DNA of 64,000 bases from Hydnum rufescens UP504. Its lineage: Eukaryota; Basidiomycota; Agaricomycetes; Cantharellales; Hydnaceae. The translations under genes and the position numbers were made by a program. Under the pieces are notes generated by a model that saw only the letters and a program-made list of their open reading frames with translations, was not told where the DNA came from and searched no databases. The stretch is taken from the NCBI GenBank assembly GCA_014904985.1, contig MU128932.1:23415-87414 (forward strand), written 5' to 3'. Of the stretch, positions 1 to 11,720 are shown one piece after another; the stretch's first letter is position 1; the number at the start of each line of letters is the position of its first letter.

Positions 1-1840
1 TGCATCAACAGAGTGAATGAGAGGCTCACTGGGCGGACACTAAGCTCCGCCCGCCTCGCCTCGTAAATTTATTTCACCGCGTGTTCATGCGGTCCGCACG
101 ACCTGTATTAAGAAAAATAATGGCCTACCAGGACGCGAGGGGGCTTGGCTTGGAAGACGTATTTCCGGTTTAAGAACGGCATTATACTGGTGCTAAAGGA
201 CTATCTGAGGAGGCCATAAAGTAAGAGCCAAGGATGAGAAGCATTTCTCCATACATCCACATATACCGTACCTGTACGATTTGCCGCGGGGGGTTTTCAT
301 CCCCCACCGCGCGGGTTCATCGGACACCACGTCATCTTCGGGCCCATCACTGGAGAATTAGATGCTATGCCGCGATTGAAGGACTCCGTGAGACCACTGG
401 AGAAGCGCGACGAACGAAAGGGATCGCAGATGAAGGTGATAAGCGTGGCGATGGTCTCCACGAGGTGCGGCGCAATGCTGTCAAGCCGCCCCAAGGCAAA
501 ATGAATTGTTTGCGGATAAGTATGACACCAAACCCACTTTTGAGTTGTTGCACTAGCGTTCGACGTGGATGTGGGTTCGGTCACAGGTCACAAAGGATTC
601 CACGTCGCTGTCACGCATCAGCCCTCAGAATCAGATGAGATTGAAGCCCCACTCCAACTTCCCCTCAGGGTGAACTGATCTTTACCTTGGTCGGAGCTCA
701 TTAGGGCGGTGAAATGGTGAACTACCCATTTTGAGCTGTCACAAGAATTTCCTGTGAACCTCCCGTCAAAGGAGGACAGAAATCCGCACCTCAGGAACTA
801 GATTCTCCCCAGGTGTCCACAACCGGGTGAGGTAATGCAATGCCATACGTTCTCTCCTCCGTCAGTCCAGCAGCTACATTTTTTAGATGAACCATGCACC
901 TTCGGTTGTATCTGGATGACGCGACCTCTGCGGACTCTTTTTTTCTCCCAACTCAGGATGAGCGGCATCGAGGGCACCCGATACTATCTGGACTTCACTG
1001 CGTTCACCTGTGTTTATTTCTCTGCACCTGGTCTTGAGTAATTACTGACAACATATTGTATGCGGGCACTGGTGCACTAACCCTTGCAGCATCGAGTGGG
1101 CTGATTCAGACTCTGATCTCGAGAATCATAACGACCAACTCGGTGAATCGCCTCTGTGGAATAGGGAATAGTCCCGTGGGATTTTTCAGCGTATCTGGGC
1201 TGTCAGGAGGGGTTTTGTGAGTGCTCTGCTCTTGGGTACCGATTGATAGAGTGGGGGTAGATTGGGGGAATGATCGTCAGGAATGATCGGGTACAAAGCA
1301 ATCATTGATGGATCCGACACCCAGGGGGGAGAACAACTGGTGCGTCCCGCTCGCGTTCCTTTAATGCCGTTTACGTTTTTTTATATCCTCGGGGGCCCCA
1401 AGGGTTTCATTCCACGGACAGCACATAAATTAATCTGCGCGAAGACGGGAGTTGACTAAAGAGTCCGTCAAAAAGGTCTACTTTGTGCCCTGATTTATTC
1501 GCACCCTCCTCGAGATTCTCGCTTCATTCGACGTTCCGAAATTTGGATTCCGTGTCCTAGGGATGTAAATTATCCAAGTATTATGCCCATCTGATATCCT
1601 TTCTTCCTCCAAGCCTGAATCGTACATGTACATCTGTCCGAAATCGATATCTACACTTGTAGCCATATATATGCATCATACATACACAACATGAATAAGC
1701 CAGAGAATGACGGCCGGTCGTAAGGAAAGGAGATTGTGACTAGAATCCCCATGACTCGACTCGACCTCCAGGGGGTGCGGCCTGCTCCCATACGCCCATT
1801 AAAAGCTCCAGTATCGATTCTCAACCTAGCATCCATTATA
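1..1840. other. Left flank of unit A, no gene called
   Basis: I see no complete gene here. Open frames are short and are not kept in frame between unit copies. Two sites are conserved in all units on the plus strand: a splice-donor-like CAG/GTG (about 810 here, 8,118 in B) and a pyrimidine-rich acceptor ending in AACTCAG or AATTCAG (about 957 here, 13,818 in A', 22,316 in B'). This hints that a short spliced plus-strand transcript or a decayed gene once existed here. Confidence 0.3.
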
Positions 1841-2260
1841 CCGTTTACGAAGAAGCTTTGTGGTAGGCTTCGTAGGACACCATCGACGAGTAGGGGAGGC
1901 GAAATTTCACGCAGTAATCCGTCCATTTTGAGACGCGGGGAGGGCTCTCCGATGATGATGCGTCCTTCCCCGAGAGAGAGGAAGCATCAGAGCCATCCTC
2001 CGAGTCTACCAATACCCAATGGGCTTTTACTTCTGTCAAAGAAGACGCAACGCACCCTCTGGGTTCTGCCTATCCATCAATTCCCACCGATAACGCTGAT
2101 AGATCGGGACTCGGTGGAGGGAGATCCCGCAATCCACAATGATGCTCAGTCCACCATCGTTGACCGAGATCAGCGCTCCTTGTTCAATGCCAGGAAGGCA
2201 AATAAATCAAACAGTCCTGCCCTGTAAACCGACAATATAGGCGCATAAACCAGTGGAACC

Positions 2261-4434
2261 CTATCCAGAAAGAGCACGTACGACTCCTCGGTGGACCCCC
2301 GAGTTTGTTCGATAGGAATGGTACAAGCAGCGCCGTGAAGTGTCGACGATTAGGCCCAATGATGGCCGACTCGATCGGTTGTGATCCCAGCAACGCCTCA
2401 AGATTAGCCAAAAGAAAGGAAAGTGACTTCCTCGTTCGATGATTCAAAGGGAGGCTCATGATTCGATATGGCACGTATCAGGGGCGCCTCTTTGGAGAGT
2501 TGATGGTAGGGCTCCCGGTCAAACAAGATCTATCGGGAATAGAGGATTACATGCTAGATACACGGCAGGAGCGAATCGCACCTCAATACAAGTGCATGCA
2601 TAAGCATATATGTCCGTCTCCACAGTTCCAGTGTCCCCATCAAGAAGTTCGGGAGCCAGAAATCGCAGTGACCCGCCGAAGTTTGAGGAGGTATGGCCGG
2701 TAGGCCCCCCATCAAGAATTATGGATAGTCCAAAATCACAAATACTCGCTCTTCCTTCCGCGTCGATCAACACGTTCGGCTGAACATATCAATTCATCAG
2801 CAAGGCACCACCACTCGGGGTGTTCGGGCATACCCCCTTCAGATCGCCATGTATAATTGGAGGCACGTGTTCATGCAAGTATTGTAATCCCAGCGCGACA
2901 TCGGCGCACTGTAAAGATCCAGCTCAGTGGGCGATGGATCCCATATTCGAGACGATGCATATCGATGTAAACGCACGATAATCTCTCGATTGACGCTTGG
3001 ATTCTTCGCTAGAAAGCTCAACACATTACCATGAGGGTACAACGTTGAAACGAGACCAGGCCCTTCTGGTTCCTCGGTATGACCTAGCAATCCCACCACG
3101 TTCTCGTGACGTAATTGAGCCCATATCCGCATTTCTACATGCAGACGCTACATCTATCATGAACAAAATATCCATGGTGTAACGGTCAGATACAATTACC
3201 TTGTGGAGCTTCCGTTTGACCGTGTACTCATCCGTATACGAAGCACGAAGCACCTTGATAGCGACCTAGGGCATCGACTATTAGTACTTGTGTCCTGCGG
3301 AGCTATTAATTGAGAAGAGCACCTGAAGAGATCGATCAGGGTGATCGAAGGGACCAGAGAGCAAGGTGCCTCTCCAGACTGAGGAATACCCGCCAGTGGC
3401 GAGGGTGTTGAGCCCAAACGAACAATGTGCCCCGTCAAGTTCGGAATTTCGGGAAGCCTGGATTGGGGATTAGGAAATGATAAACTAGCTTGTGGACCGT
3501 GCCCGAAAGCTGGTGTGGAAGGAGCCGTAATCACAACACCTTGCAGAATGGACGTGGCTTCGTCTATTCCGGTGGAACCCTCTTTAGGAGACAACAGAGT
3601 CGGAGGAACGGGAGTTGAAGATGGATTCGCGGGTTGCACCGGCCGCTTCTCATCGGTTTGGCCAGACAAGGGTTCCTAGTTCGGGATATTGAAGGACGAT
3701 GCGGATCGTGTGTCCGGAAGTTAACAGGCTTTGAGGCAAGCACATTGGAGTGGTTGATTTCGCCACGTCGAGGCGGTTCACCACTGTTCTTCTCAGCGTC
3801 AGTCGCAGCAGCAGGTACTGCACCATTCGCACTGGGCGACTGTATTGGGTGACGTCGTTGGAGATGTTCCTCCGGTGGGGTTGGTGCTGAGCCAATATGT
3901 GCTATTTCCCGTTTCGTGCCTACTAGGGTTGAATCGGCTGGTTGGGACAGAGAAGCGGACTCGTTTTTCCATTTCTTGGGGTCCCTGAGTGAGATCTTTT
4001 CGCGTTAGGGAACTGGATAGCAAATTGGCGCTGCACGGATTCTACACGGGCCGGGAGGCGTGCGAAAGAACCGAGGGCGCTCTCGAGCCACTGTAGTGAG
4101 GGTGGTTTGATCCAAGATCCCCGAAGCCTTGGTGAAGCATTCCGAAGTTGAGCGAAGGCCACCACCAAGAGTAGGACAAAGGCATGCGGTCTACTACATT
4201 AATATTATCATTAATATTATTGAGAAGGTCTAGGACGTGACGGAAATTCAGGGTAGCAAATGTGGTGGCGATAGTGTAATTGGGGCGTGCGTCCCGGAGC
4301 TTAGAACGGTCGGCGGAGAATTTGATTGTACCCGGTTCATCGATCCCCCTCTCCGCCCGCAACCAGACAATTGGAACCCTCTGGTTCTGGATGTGGACAC
4401 TCATGAGCAGATGCCGCTTGCCCTGGAAGTTCAT
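2261..4434 (-). pseudogene. Kinase copy 1 (unit A), frameshifted TKL-type protein kinase
   Basis: This is homologous to the intact kinase at 9,619-11,720. Recognisable blocks in order on the minus strand are the N-terminal domain (start MNFQGKR, then SADRSKL, SYSWWW, LNFGMLHQGFG), the linker, VKRKLHK, MRIWAQLRHENVVGLLG, the DFG block (SICDFGLSI) and FLAPELL. The reading frame breaks at least four times relative to copy 2: after HQGFG (about 4,125), near the NAKR segment (about 4,000), in the glycine-rich loop (one base missing near 3,400) and in the last exon (LNHRTRKS replaces FKPENE). The breaks make a functional kinase unlikely unless several are sequencing errors. An AT-rich expansion at 4,196-4,222 adds an Asn/Asp/Ile run to the N-terminal domain. 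Confidence 0.8.
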
Positions 4435-5490
4435 TCAGCCCGCCTAGAAAATGCAAGGGCATGATAAACTATGCCAACCGGGTCATCGCAGCACCACGAT
4501 AGTCTCGGATATCCCCTAATATAAATGCATGCAGCCTACCAAAAGTCTCCGTTATTATGTTGCTGCATGTATTCGACAGGATGGCTTACGCAGAATCAGG
4601 ACACGTAACCTCCCTATAGAAGTCAGGAAACTGTCCAGACGATTGGAGGGACCAATTTCAGCAATAGCAGCAAAAGATTCAAGGGCATCAGCGTCGGATT
4701 CAGCGGGAAATAAGACCGGAGGCATGAGAATGGGCAACCTCGCTCTCTCTCCCTTTGCCATCAGGATCAGAAACGTGGGAAATCGAACACATGAGTCATA
4801 GCCACGTGTCCAGATCGGATGATCTTCATTCAATATCTGTTCCTCTTCTCCGTCAGCGCTTGCATGATGCTTTCCTGAACATGGCTGGTCAACTCAAACC
4901 TCCCCACCTCGTCAGCGAAAACTTTCAAGGGACTCATAAGCCTACCCTTACCAATTGTGTCGTCCCCGTCACGGTGAACGGCTCCCAGAATCTAAGTACA
5001 CATACCCGGGCTGGGCTGATCCTAAACATGATATACGTGGACGCCTCCTGTTGCGTGCCATATCGCTACTAGTTTGGACACATCCTCATGCCCTGGGCGT
5101 CAAGGCGGTCCCAGCCACCACCTCCAGTCTTTCGATACCATTCTCGCCAAGCACGTGGATGTGGTTCCTTTTTTCATTCTCAGGGACTAGGGAGGCAAGT
5201 CATCCTGGCCACTCAGAAGATGGCCAAGGAAGAATGAGTTACGCAGCCCCTTACTACTCCGGGCTCTGATGTTGGCCGCAGGTGTCCTCGCCACCTATTT
5301 AGCGATGAGTAAATGAGGAGAGAGTGGATGTAGAACATACAGCGTGTGAGATCCAAAAGCTGAAACGACGCTCTTGTAGGCTGAAATGATAGTGAAGCAC
5401 ACGAAAAACGCAAGGCGTACGAAAGGGGACAACCATCGTCCCGCGGCGAACCCGGAGTATAGAAGTGACACAACGGCCAAGACATGGACG
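4435..5490. other. Upstream (promoter-side) region of kinase copy 1
   Basis: This lies 5' of the minus-strand kinase. It is conserved in all four units but shows no frame that survives in all of them. A plus-strand run ending MLAAGVLATYLAMSK then stop (about 5,262-5,309) recurs in variant form in B (12,534-12,580), A' (about 20,474-20,520) and B' (about 26,902-26,948). It could be the last exon of a small plus-strand gene or just conserved promoter DNA. I cannot decide between these. Confidence 0.3.
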
Positions 5491-6324
5491 TTTGTTGCAT
5501 CGATAGAGTAAACGAGAGGCTCACAGATACTAAGCCCCCCCCCCGGGCTCACTCCCATAAATTTATTTCACCGTCTTGAGATGGTCCGCACAACCTGTGT
5601 ATTAAGAAAAAAAAACGGCCTACCGGGACGTAAGGGAGTTTGACTTGGAAGACTTGTTCCCGGTTTAAGAATTGGTGCTGAAGGACAGTTGCGAACACGA
5701 CACCATCAAATAAGAGTCAAGCTTGAGAAGCGTATCTCCATACATCAGCATATACCGTCACTGTGCCTGGGCATTCTTCCTCGGCCACGACGAAGTTTCG
5801 CTGGAAACTATGTCGTCTTCGGGGCCATCACTGGGGAATACGCTACTAGGTGCGATTGAACAACTCTGTCAAGATCACTGGAGAAGAAGCGTGATGAAAG
5901 AAATCGGTCACAGATCAAGGTGCATCCATCGGCGCGAGGATCACATCTATGCGATCCCTATTTCTCAACACGTTCGACGACCACAAAAGAATAACGAGTC
6001 GGGCGACTGGAAATTTTAATACGAAGGGTGTGTCAAGCCCGGTCATGGCCTTCGTCTCGTCCGAGAGTGATACGAGGGCATGGAAGAACCATGGGACAAT
6101 ATTGCAAAATATTGCAAAGGAGATGTGGGATATGGAGCTCGTCGATGCCTTCAAACCCTCTTCCGCAACTCTCCGAGGTGCACGATCGAGTCCAACAGGC
6201 GGAGACATGGAGCTCTAAGAATTTTCAGGATCTCTGAATCTCTTATGGTGCCGGTGCGTACGTAGCATATTGCTGGCCTTGGCTGCTCCCATCGGAGAAA
6301 ATTGTGGGCCACGAACTGGAACGC

Positions 6325-7525
6325 ATTCCTGACACGTCCTCGATGGCTTGGGTCTTCATAAATCCGTTCCCGATAGCGCCTCGTGCATCTCGCGGGCATC
6401 CGCCACGAGCTGTCAATCCCTAAGTGCAATCATGGGAGCCGCAAGTTTACGCGAACGCACCCGTCCTGCGTGCAGAATGGGCAAACCGGGGTTTCTGACG
6501 ATTGGGAGGTGTGAATGAGAACGGAATGGGAGAAGGGTTAGATCTAATACACAAGGTTCTCGAGAACGCGAAGCAGCATTGAATTTTACTCGTCTTTCTA
6601 GGGGTAGAGCCGAATTTATAGCCGTTCAGGGGCCACGAAAGCAGTGAGAGACGACTCCCGATCCGTTCAAAACACCCAGTCCTAGAAATGTTGGGATGAT
6701 TTGGTAAACCCAGCCACACTGCGACAAATCCTGGTGAGAATGCGGTATGCGCGGATCAGGAATACACGTACAAATCCTCCTGAAAATGGAGAGGGCCCAC
6801 AGCTCTCAAGGATGACATCGTGAACATCCGTACGGTCGAAATGAACTGATGGTTGTAAATCAAAGAACTGAAGTCCGTCAAAGGCAGGAGTCTCATTTAT
6901 AACTTCCTAGGGAGAGCCGCAACTCACCTGTGGATCTAAGCATGAGCCCATGAAACCAAGGATCTCCTACGCGAGGGCTGGCTATGTATAACACCGTCGA
7001 GGAGTCGAGTTGCTTTGCAATGTGGCGCAGATGACGATGGATCATGGAGAGCTGAAGCCTTAGGTCTCGAAGCCCCAATAAAATCTTGGGGTGCTCGGGA
7101 AAAGGGCTTTTGAATGAATACCCTCCAGGATAAATTTTCAGCATAACTATCGGGAATGCTCTTCAGTCAACCAGGTGATTAGGCCCAGCAACACTGATCG
7201 TGCCTTTTCCGGAGTGAAGGTCCAATTGACAAAACAAGGGTCGGAACGAAAACACGAGGGGAAAGGGACTGGTGATTGCATAGGCGTGCACCGGGACGAG
7301 CGAGATCTCGAGAATGAAATTTAGGGAGTGAAGAGAAAAAATCGCCCAACTCCTCTCCACATTTCGCCGCGCTTGGGTGGCACGAGCGCTGTTGGCTTGG
7401 ATGGGACCAAAACGCCCCGTGCTAGTTGTGGATGCGGTCTCCCACAAGCATCACGGTCGGTAAGATGCACCTTCGGGATATTTGCATATATCGGAGTCGA
7501 GCCACATTAGTCCAGTAGGGAGTCA
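6325..7525. other. 1.2-kb segment present in unit B, absent from B'
   Basis: Flanking sequence (GCGTGTCACGAACTCGAACG-like at about 6,310 and CCAGAAAGAAATACGAGC at 7,540) is contiguous, apart from about 45 bp, in unit B' near 21,570-21,640. The segment has a minus-strand open stretch (6,893-7,144) with segments such as LSMIHRHLRHIAKQLDSS and two other short minus-strand frames. I recognise no domain. It could be an insertion in B or a deletion in B'. I see no clear target-site duplication. Confidence 0.55.
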
Positions 7526-9142
7526 AAATCCAGCTGGCGCGAACATCGCCAGAAAGAAATACGAGCAAGGCGCGACCAAGGTCGAGTACTAGCTGTTGCT
7601 TCACTAGCACCAGCCATCACTTGATCCCCGAGGTCAGACCTTCAAATGTGGCAGAAGCTCAGAGCGTTAGAGGTGGGAAGCAGTCCCGAAATTTCGTCAG
7701 GAGACCGTTCTAGAAGCGGAGAGCACGTTCGGAACGCAAGGCAGCATCCCTAGTGGTGGTCTCAACGAGGCACGGCCGTGTCAAGTGACGTCGAGACACA
7801 GTGAATTGTGTGCACATAGCCACGATACAAAGCCCGCCTTCGAGTTGTTCGGAGACTCAGACTGAGCTAGCGAATTCACTCATTCACAGCTCGAGGCAGG
7901 CTGTCACAGGTCATGGGTCACGCTGAACTACGAAAACGGCCGAGGTTGGAGCCGAACTCCAACTAACCCATTCAGTATGAACTGATAGTAACGGCTTACT
8001 GGGGCTGCGAATGGGCGGACTACCAGTTTTGAGCGGCATAAGAATTTTGGGCGAATCTCCGGTCGAAGGAGGATGGAAGTCCGCACTCCGGATTCTTCGA
8101 AGGCGCCTTCAACCAGGTGACATATGTTCGTTTTCCCATGGGCCCGCCAGCTACGTCTCTTCGATGAACTCTGGGCCTTCAATTGTATCTGAATGATATG
8201 ATACTGCCGCTCCTTTTCTTTTCTTCTGAATCGGGATGAATGGTGTCGAGTGGGCCGGAAAATATCTTACCTTCACCATGTTCACATGGTTCACGTATGT
8301 TTCTTTCTCTCCACTCCGTCTCGAGTCCTTACCGACAACATATGCAGGCACTGGCACACTAAGCCTCACTGCTTCGAGTGGACTCAGGCTGCTTCAGACT
8401 CACTGGGGCTCTGGTATCGAGAAAACAACTGCGCGTGGTCCCCTCCTGCGGAATAGGGAAATAACCTCATATAGATGCCCGGCGTATCTAGGCTGTCCGG
8501 AAGCGTTTTGTGAGTGTATTCCCCTGGAGTCCTCGTTGATAGAGTGTGGATAGATTAGGAGAATGGCCGTCAAGTATGGATGAAGATGATCAGGTATGGA
8601 CCAATCATCGATCGATTCCACGCCCAGGCCGTATACGAGAACGATCGAGAGCACCCAGAAAGTCGGTGCGCCCCATTCACGTTCCTTCAATGCCCTGTGT
8701 TATTATATATCATTCGGAGCCCCGAGGGGTCCAGCGGAAATTGACTGAAGAAGCCGCCATGAATATGTTTGATTAGTATGGCTGGTTTTTCCGCTGTCTT
8801 CGCGATTCTTGTTTCGCTCAATGTTGCGAAACTCGCTGTGGCGCCTGGTTAATTTCTCCCACTGGCATTAATATCCCCTTGAGAGTATAAATGTCCTATT
8901 TGTCCAAGTATAATACACATGTACAGTGGTATCTTTTCCTCTCTCAAGCCGTACACGACAAGCGCCTAGAATTGACATCTACATAGTTGTCCCCGCCATG
9001 TACAACATGACGCCCGTGATCAAGACGGAAAATGAGTAGTCGCAAGGACAGGTGATTGTGGCTAGGATCACTGTGACTCGACCTTAGTCTCCAGCACATC
9101 ACGGCCCAGTCCAATATCTGTTGAAAACTCTGGTGGTGACCA
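7526..9142. other. Inter-kinase region of unit B, no gene called
   Basis: I see no convincing complete gene. Plus-strand stretches conserved with B' include VEGGWKSALRILRRRLQ (about 8,052-8,105), followed by a donor-like AG/GTGA, and after an acceptor-like site a stretch reading ISYLHHVHMVH (about 8,258-8,290). The second stretch is loosely like the sequence before the HGDLK loop of fungal TKL kinases, so a decayed plus-strand kinase is possible. The rest of a kinase domain is not visible. Confidence 0.25.
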
Positions 9143-9600
9143 TTATACCGTTTCGGAAGTCGATTCGTTGTAGGGCTCATAGGACACCATCAACGAGTAG
9201 AGGAGGCGGAATTTCGCAGAATAGTCCTTCCATTTTGAGACGTAGGCGGGGATCTGCGATGATGATGCAAACTTCCCCGTCAAGGAGGTGAAAGCAGTGA
9301 AAGGCGAATACCGATGATTTGCTTTATGGTGCCGAGATACATCCAAGTCATCCTCGGAATCTACCAATACCCTATCAGGCTTGACTTCTGTTAGAAAATA
9401 AGGCCCAGCGCACCCTTGCGGTTCCGCCCATCCATCAATTCCCATCGATAACGCTGATAGATCGGGACTCGGTGCAATGAGCTTGAAGACTTCACCACGA
9501 TGCTCAGCCCACCGTCCGTGACCGAGATCAACCTTGCTTCTTCAATCCCAGGAACACACATAAACCGAACACGCCTGCCCTGTAAACCAATGACCTAGAT
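9143..9600 (-). other. Possible C-terminal tail exon of the kinase gene
   Basis: Downstream of the kinase stop, a minus-strand frame reads SPDLSALSMGIDGWAEPQG, then LTEV, VLVDSED and KWKDYSAKFRLLYS to a stop at 9,143. It is matched in B' (23,195-23,557), A (1,845-2,039) and A' (14,600-14,930). Between A- and B-type copies this frame gains or loses about 48 nt, a multiple of three, which favours protein coding. A potential donor (ATC/GTACGT at about 9,640) sits just before the called stop, so the kinase could be longer. A competing frame in the first part (ISVTDGGLSIVV) leaves the exon structure open. Confidence 0.35.
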
Positions 9601-9618
9601 TCATAATCCAGTGGAGTA

Positions 9619-11720
9619 CTATCCAGGAAGAGCACGTACGATTCCTTGATGGACGCCCAAGTTTGTCTGATAGGTACGGTACAGGCACCGCTGCAGAGTG
9701 TCAATGATTAAGCTCACTGATGGCCGACTTAATCGGTCGTGAGACCAGCAGCGTTCTAAGACTTGCAAAACTGAACGAAACGTGCCCTCCTCGTTTTCCG
9801 GTTTAAAAGGAGGCTGATGACTCCATATAGCACTCAAGATGTGTGCCTCTCTGGAGAGTTCGTGATAAGGCTCCTGGTCAAACAAGATCTGCAGTGGATG
9901 GAGGATTACAACTTAGACACGAAGCACAGTGTGCGAGAAGAATCGATCCCACCCCAATACAAGTGCATGCGTAAGCATATATGTCTGTCGCCACAGTTCT
10001 AGTGCTTTCTTCCAGAAGCTCAGGGGCCAGAAATCGCAGTGACCCACCGAAGTTTGATGATGTATAGCCAGTAGGGTGCCCATCAAGAATAATAGACAGT
10101 CCGAAATCACAAATACTCCCCCTTCCTTCCGCGTCGATCAACACGTTCGGCTGGGGATATCAGTTGATCAGTAAGGCAACACCACTCGGGATATTCGAGC
10201 ATACCCCTTTCAGATCGCCATGTATAATTGGAGGGACGTGTTCATGCAGGTATTGTAACCCCAGCGCGACATCGGCACACTGTAAAGATCCACCTCAGTG
10301 GGTGATGGATGCCGTATGCGAGTGAAAGTATATGGATGTAAACGCACAATAATCTCTCGATTGACACTTGGATTCTTTGCTAGAAACCCTGAGACATTAC
10401 TGTGAGGGTACAAAAATGAAACGAGGCCAGGCCCTTCGGGTTCGTCAGTATGACCTAACAATCGCACCACGTTCTCGTGATGCAATTGCGCCCATATTCG
10501 CATTTCCATGTGAAGACGCTATGCATGTCGTGAATGAATGATTCATGGTGCAATTATTAGATGAAATTACCTTGTGAAGTTTCCGTTTGAGCGTGTCCTC
10601 ATCCGTGTATGAACCACGAAGGACCTTAATAGCGACCTAGGACATTGGCTGTTAGCACATGCACCGTGTGGGAGCTATGAATTGAGAACAATACTTGACG
10701 AGCTTCATCAGGGGAGGAGGCAGGGAGTAAGCTGCCTCTCCAAACTGAGGAGTACCCGCCTGTGGCCATGGGTGTTGGGCCTAAGCGGACAATACGGCCA
10801 GTCAAGTTGGGAGTTTCTGGGGGACTGGTGGAAAATGGTGAGGTAGCTTGTCCCGAAGCATCTGCGGAAGGAGGCGTAATCATAACACCTCGCAGAGTGG
10901 ACGTGGCTTGGTCTATTCCGGTGGAAGCCTCTTTCGGAGACATCAGAGTGGGAGGAGTGGGTGTTGATAATGGATTCTCGAGTTGCACCGGTCGCCTTTC
11001 ATTAGTTTGGCCAGAGAACTTGAAGAGCTTCCTGATTTGGGGTATTACAAGACGACGCGGACTGTTTGATGTCGGTGATTTGATGGGCTTTGCATTGGAG
11101 GGGTTAATTTCGCGACCTCGAGGCGGTTCACCATCATTCTTCTCAGCGCCGGTCGCAGGAGCAGGTACAGCACCATTTGCATTGGGCAACTGCACTGGTC
11201 GAGGTCGTTGGGGATGTTCCTCCTGTAAGACTGGTCCTGAGCTAATATCCGCTATTTTCCCCTTTGTGGTTAAATCGGCCTCGTTTGTCCATCTTTCCGG
11301 GTCCCTGAGTGAGATCTTTTTTGCGTTAGGGTACTGGATAGCAAATTGGCGCTGCAAGGATTCTATATGGGCCGCGTGGGGCGCGAAAGAAACGAGGGCG
11401 TTCTCAAGCCAACCTGGTGATGGCGGTTTGACCCAAGATCCCCCGAAGCCTTGATGAAGCATTCCGAAGTTGAGGCAAGTCCACCACCAAGAGTAGGTCG
11501 AAGGCGTGGGGTGTACTACCTCAATATTATTGTTGAGAAGGTCTATGACGTGACGGAAATTCAGGGTAGCAAATGTAGTGGCTATGATTTCATTGTGGTG
11601 TGGTTCCCAGAGCTTGGAGCGGTCGGCGGAGAATCGGATGATACCTGCGTCCCCATAGAACCGCCTCTCCGCCCGCAACCAGATAATTGGCACCCTCTGG
11701 TCCTGGGTGTGGACCTTCAT
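9619..11720 (-). CDS. TKL-type protein kinase with unrecognised N-terminal domain (intact copy 2)
   Basis: Spliced exons on the minus strand are 11720-10695, 10636-10571, 10518-10348, 10279-10205, 10150-9953 and 9888-9619. All junctions are GT-AG and in phase, giving 601 residues. Residues 1-150 form a Trp-rich domain I do not recognise (FSADRSKLW, WWW at 78-80, FGMLHQGFGG). Residues 150-310 are a Pro/Ser/Thr-rich linker. The kinase domain has a glycine loop TGGYSSVWRG (320-329), VAIK with Lys346, a helix-C Glu369, catalytic HGDLKGPN with Asp443, DFG at 461-463 and APE at 488-490. Catalytic residues are all present, so an active Ser/Thr (TKL-class) kinase is likely; its substrate is unknown. 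The start Met at 11,720 follows an in-frame stop. An open C-terminal tail down to 9,143 may belong to it through a further intron. Confidence 0.85.

Larger units (their letters stand above)
1..5490. repeat. Tandem unit A (first copy) of the kinase array
   Basis: This is the first of four large tandem units. Its left end (an AGAGTGAATGAGAGGCTCAC-like start) recurs near 5,500, 12,805, 20,750 and 27,200. From about 90 to 270 the sequence is almost identical to 12,890-13,070 of unit A', and clearly different from the matching parts of B and B', which share their own variants with each other. The unit contains kinase copy 1 on the minus strand and ends with a short conserved stretch reading ATGAGTAAATGA near 5,304. 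The window starts inside the array, so the true left edge is not visible. Confidence 0.8.

Noticed and set aside
10762..11454. 230-codon plus-strand open frame
   Set aside because: It lies exactly antisense to exon 1 of the intact kinase, whose minus-strand frame is supported by splicing, domain content and conservation. The plus frame is a by-product of its codon use.
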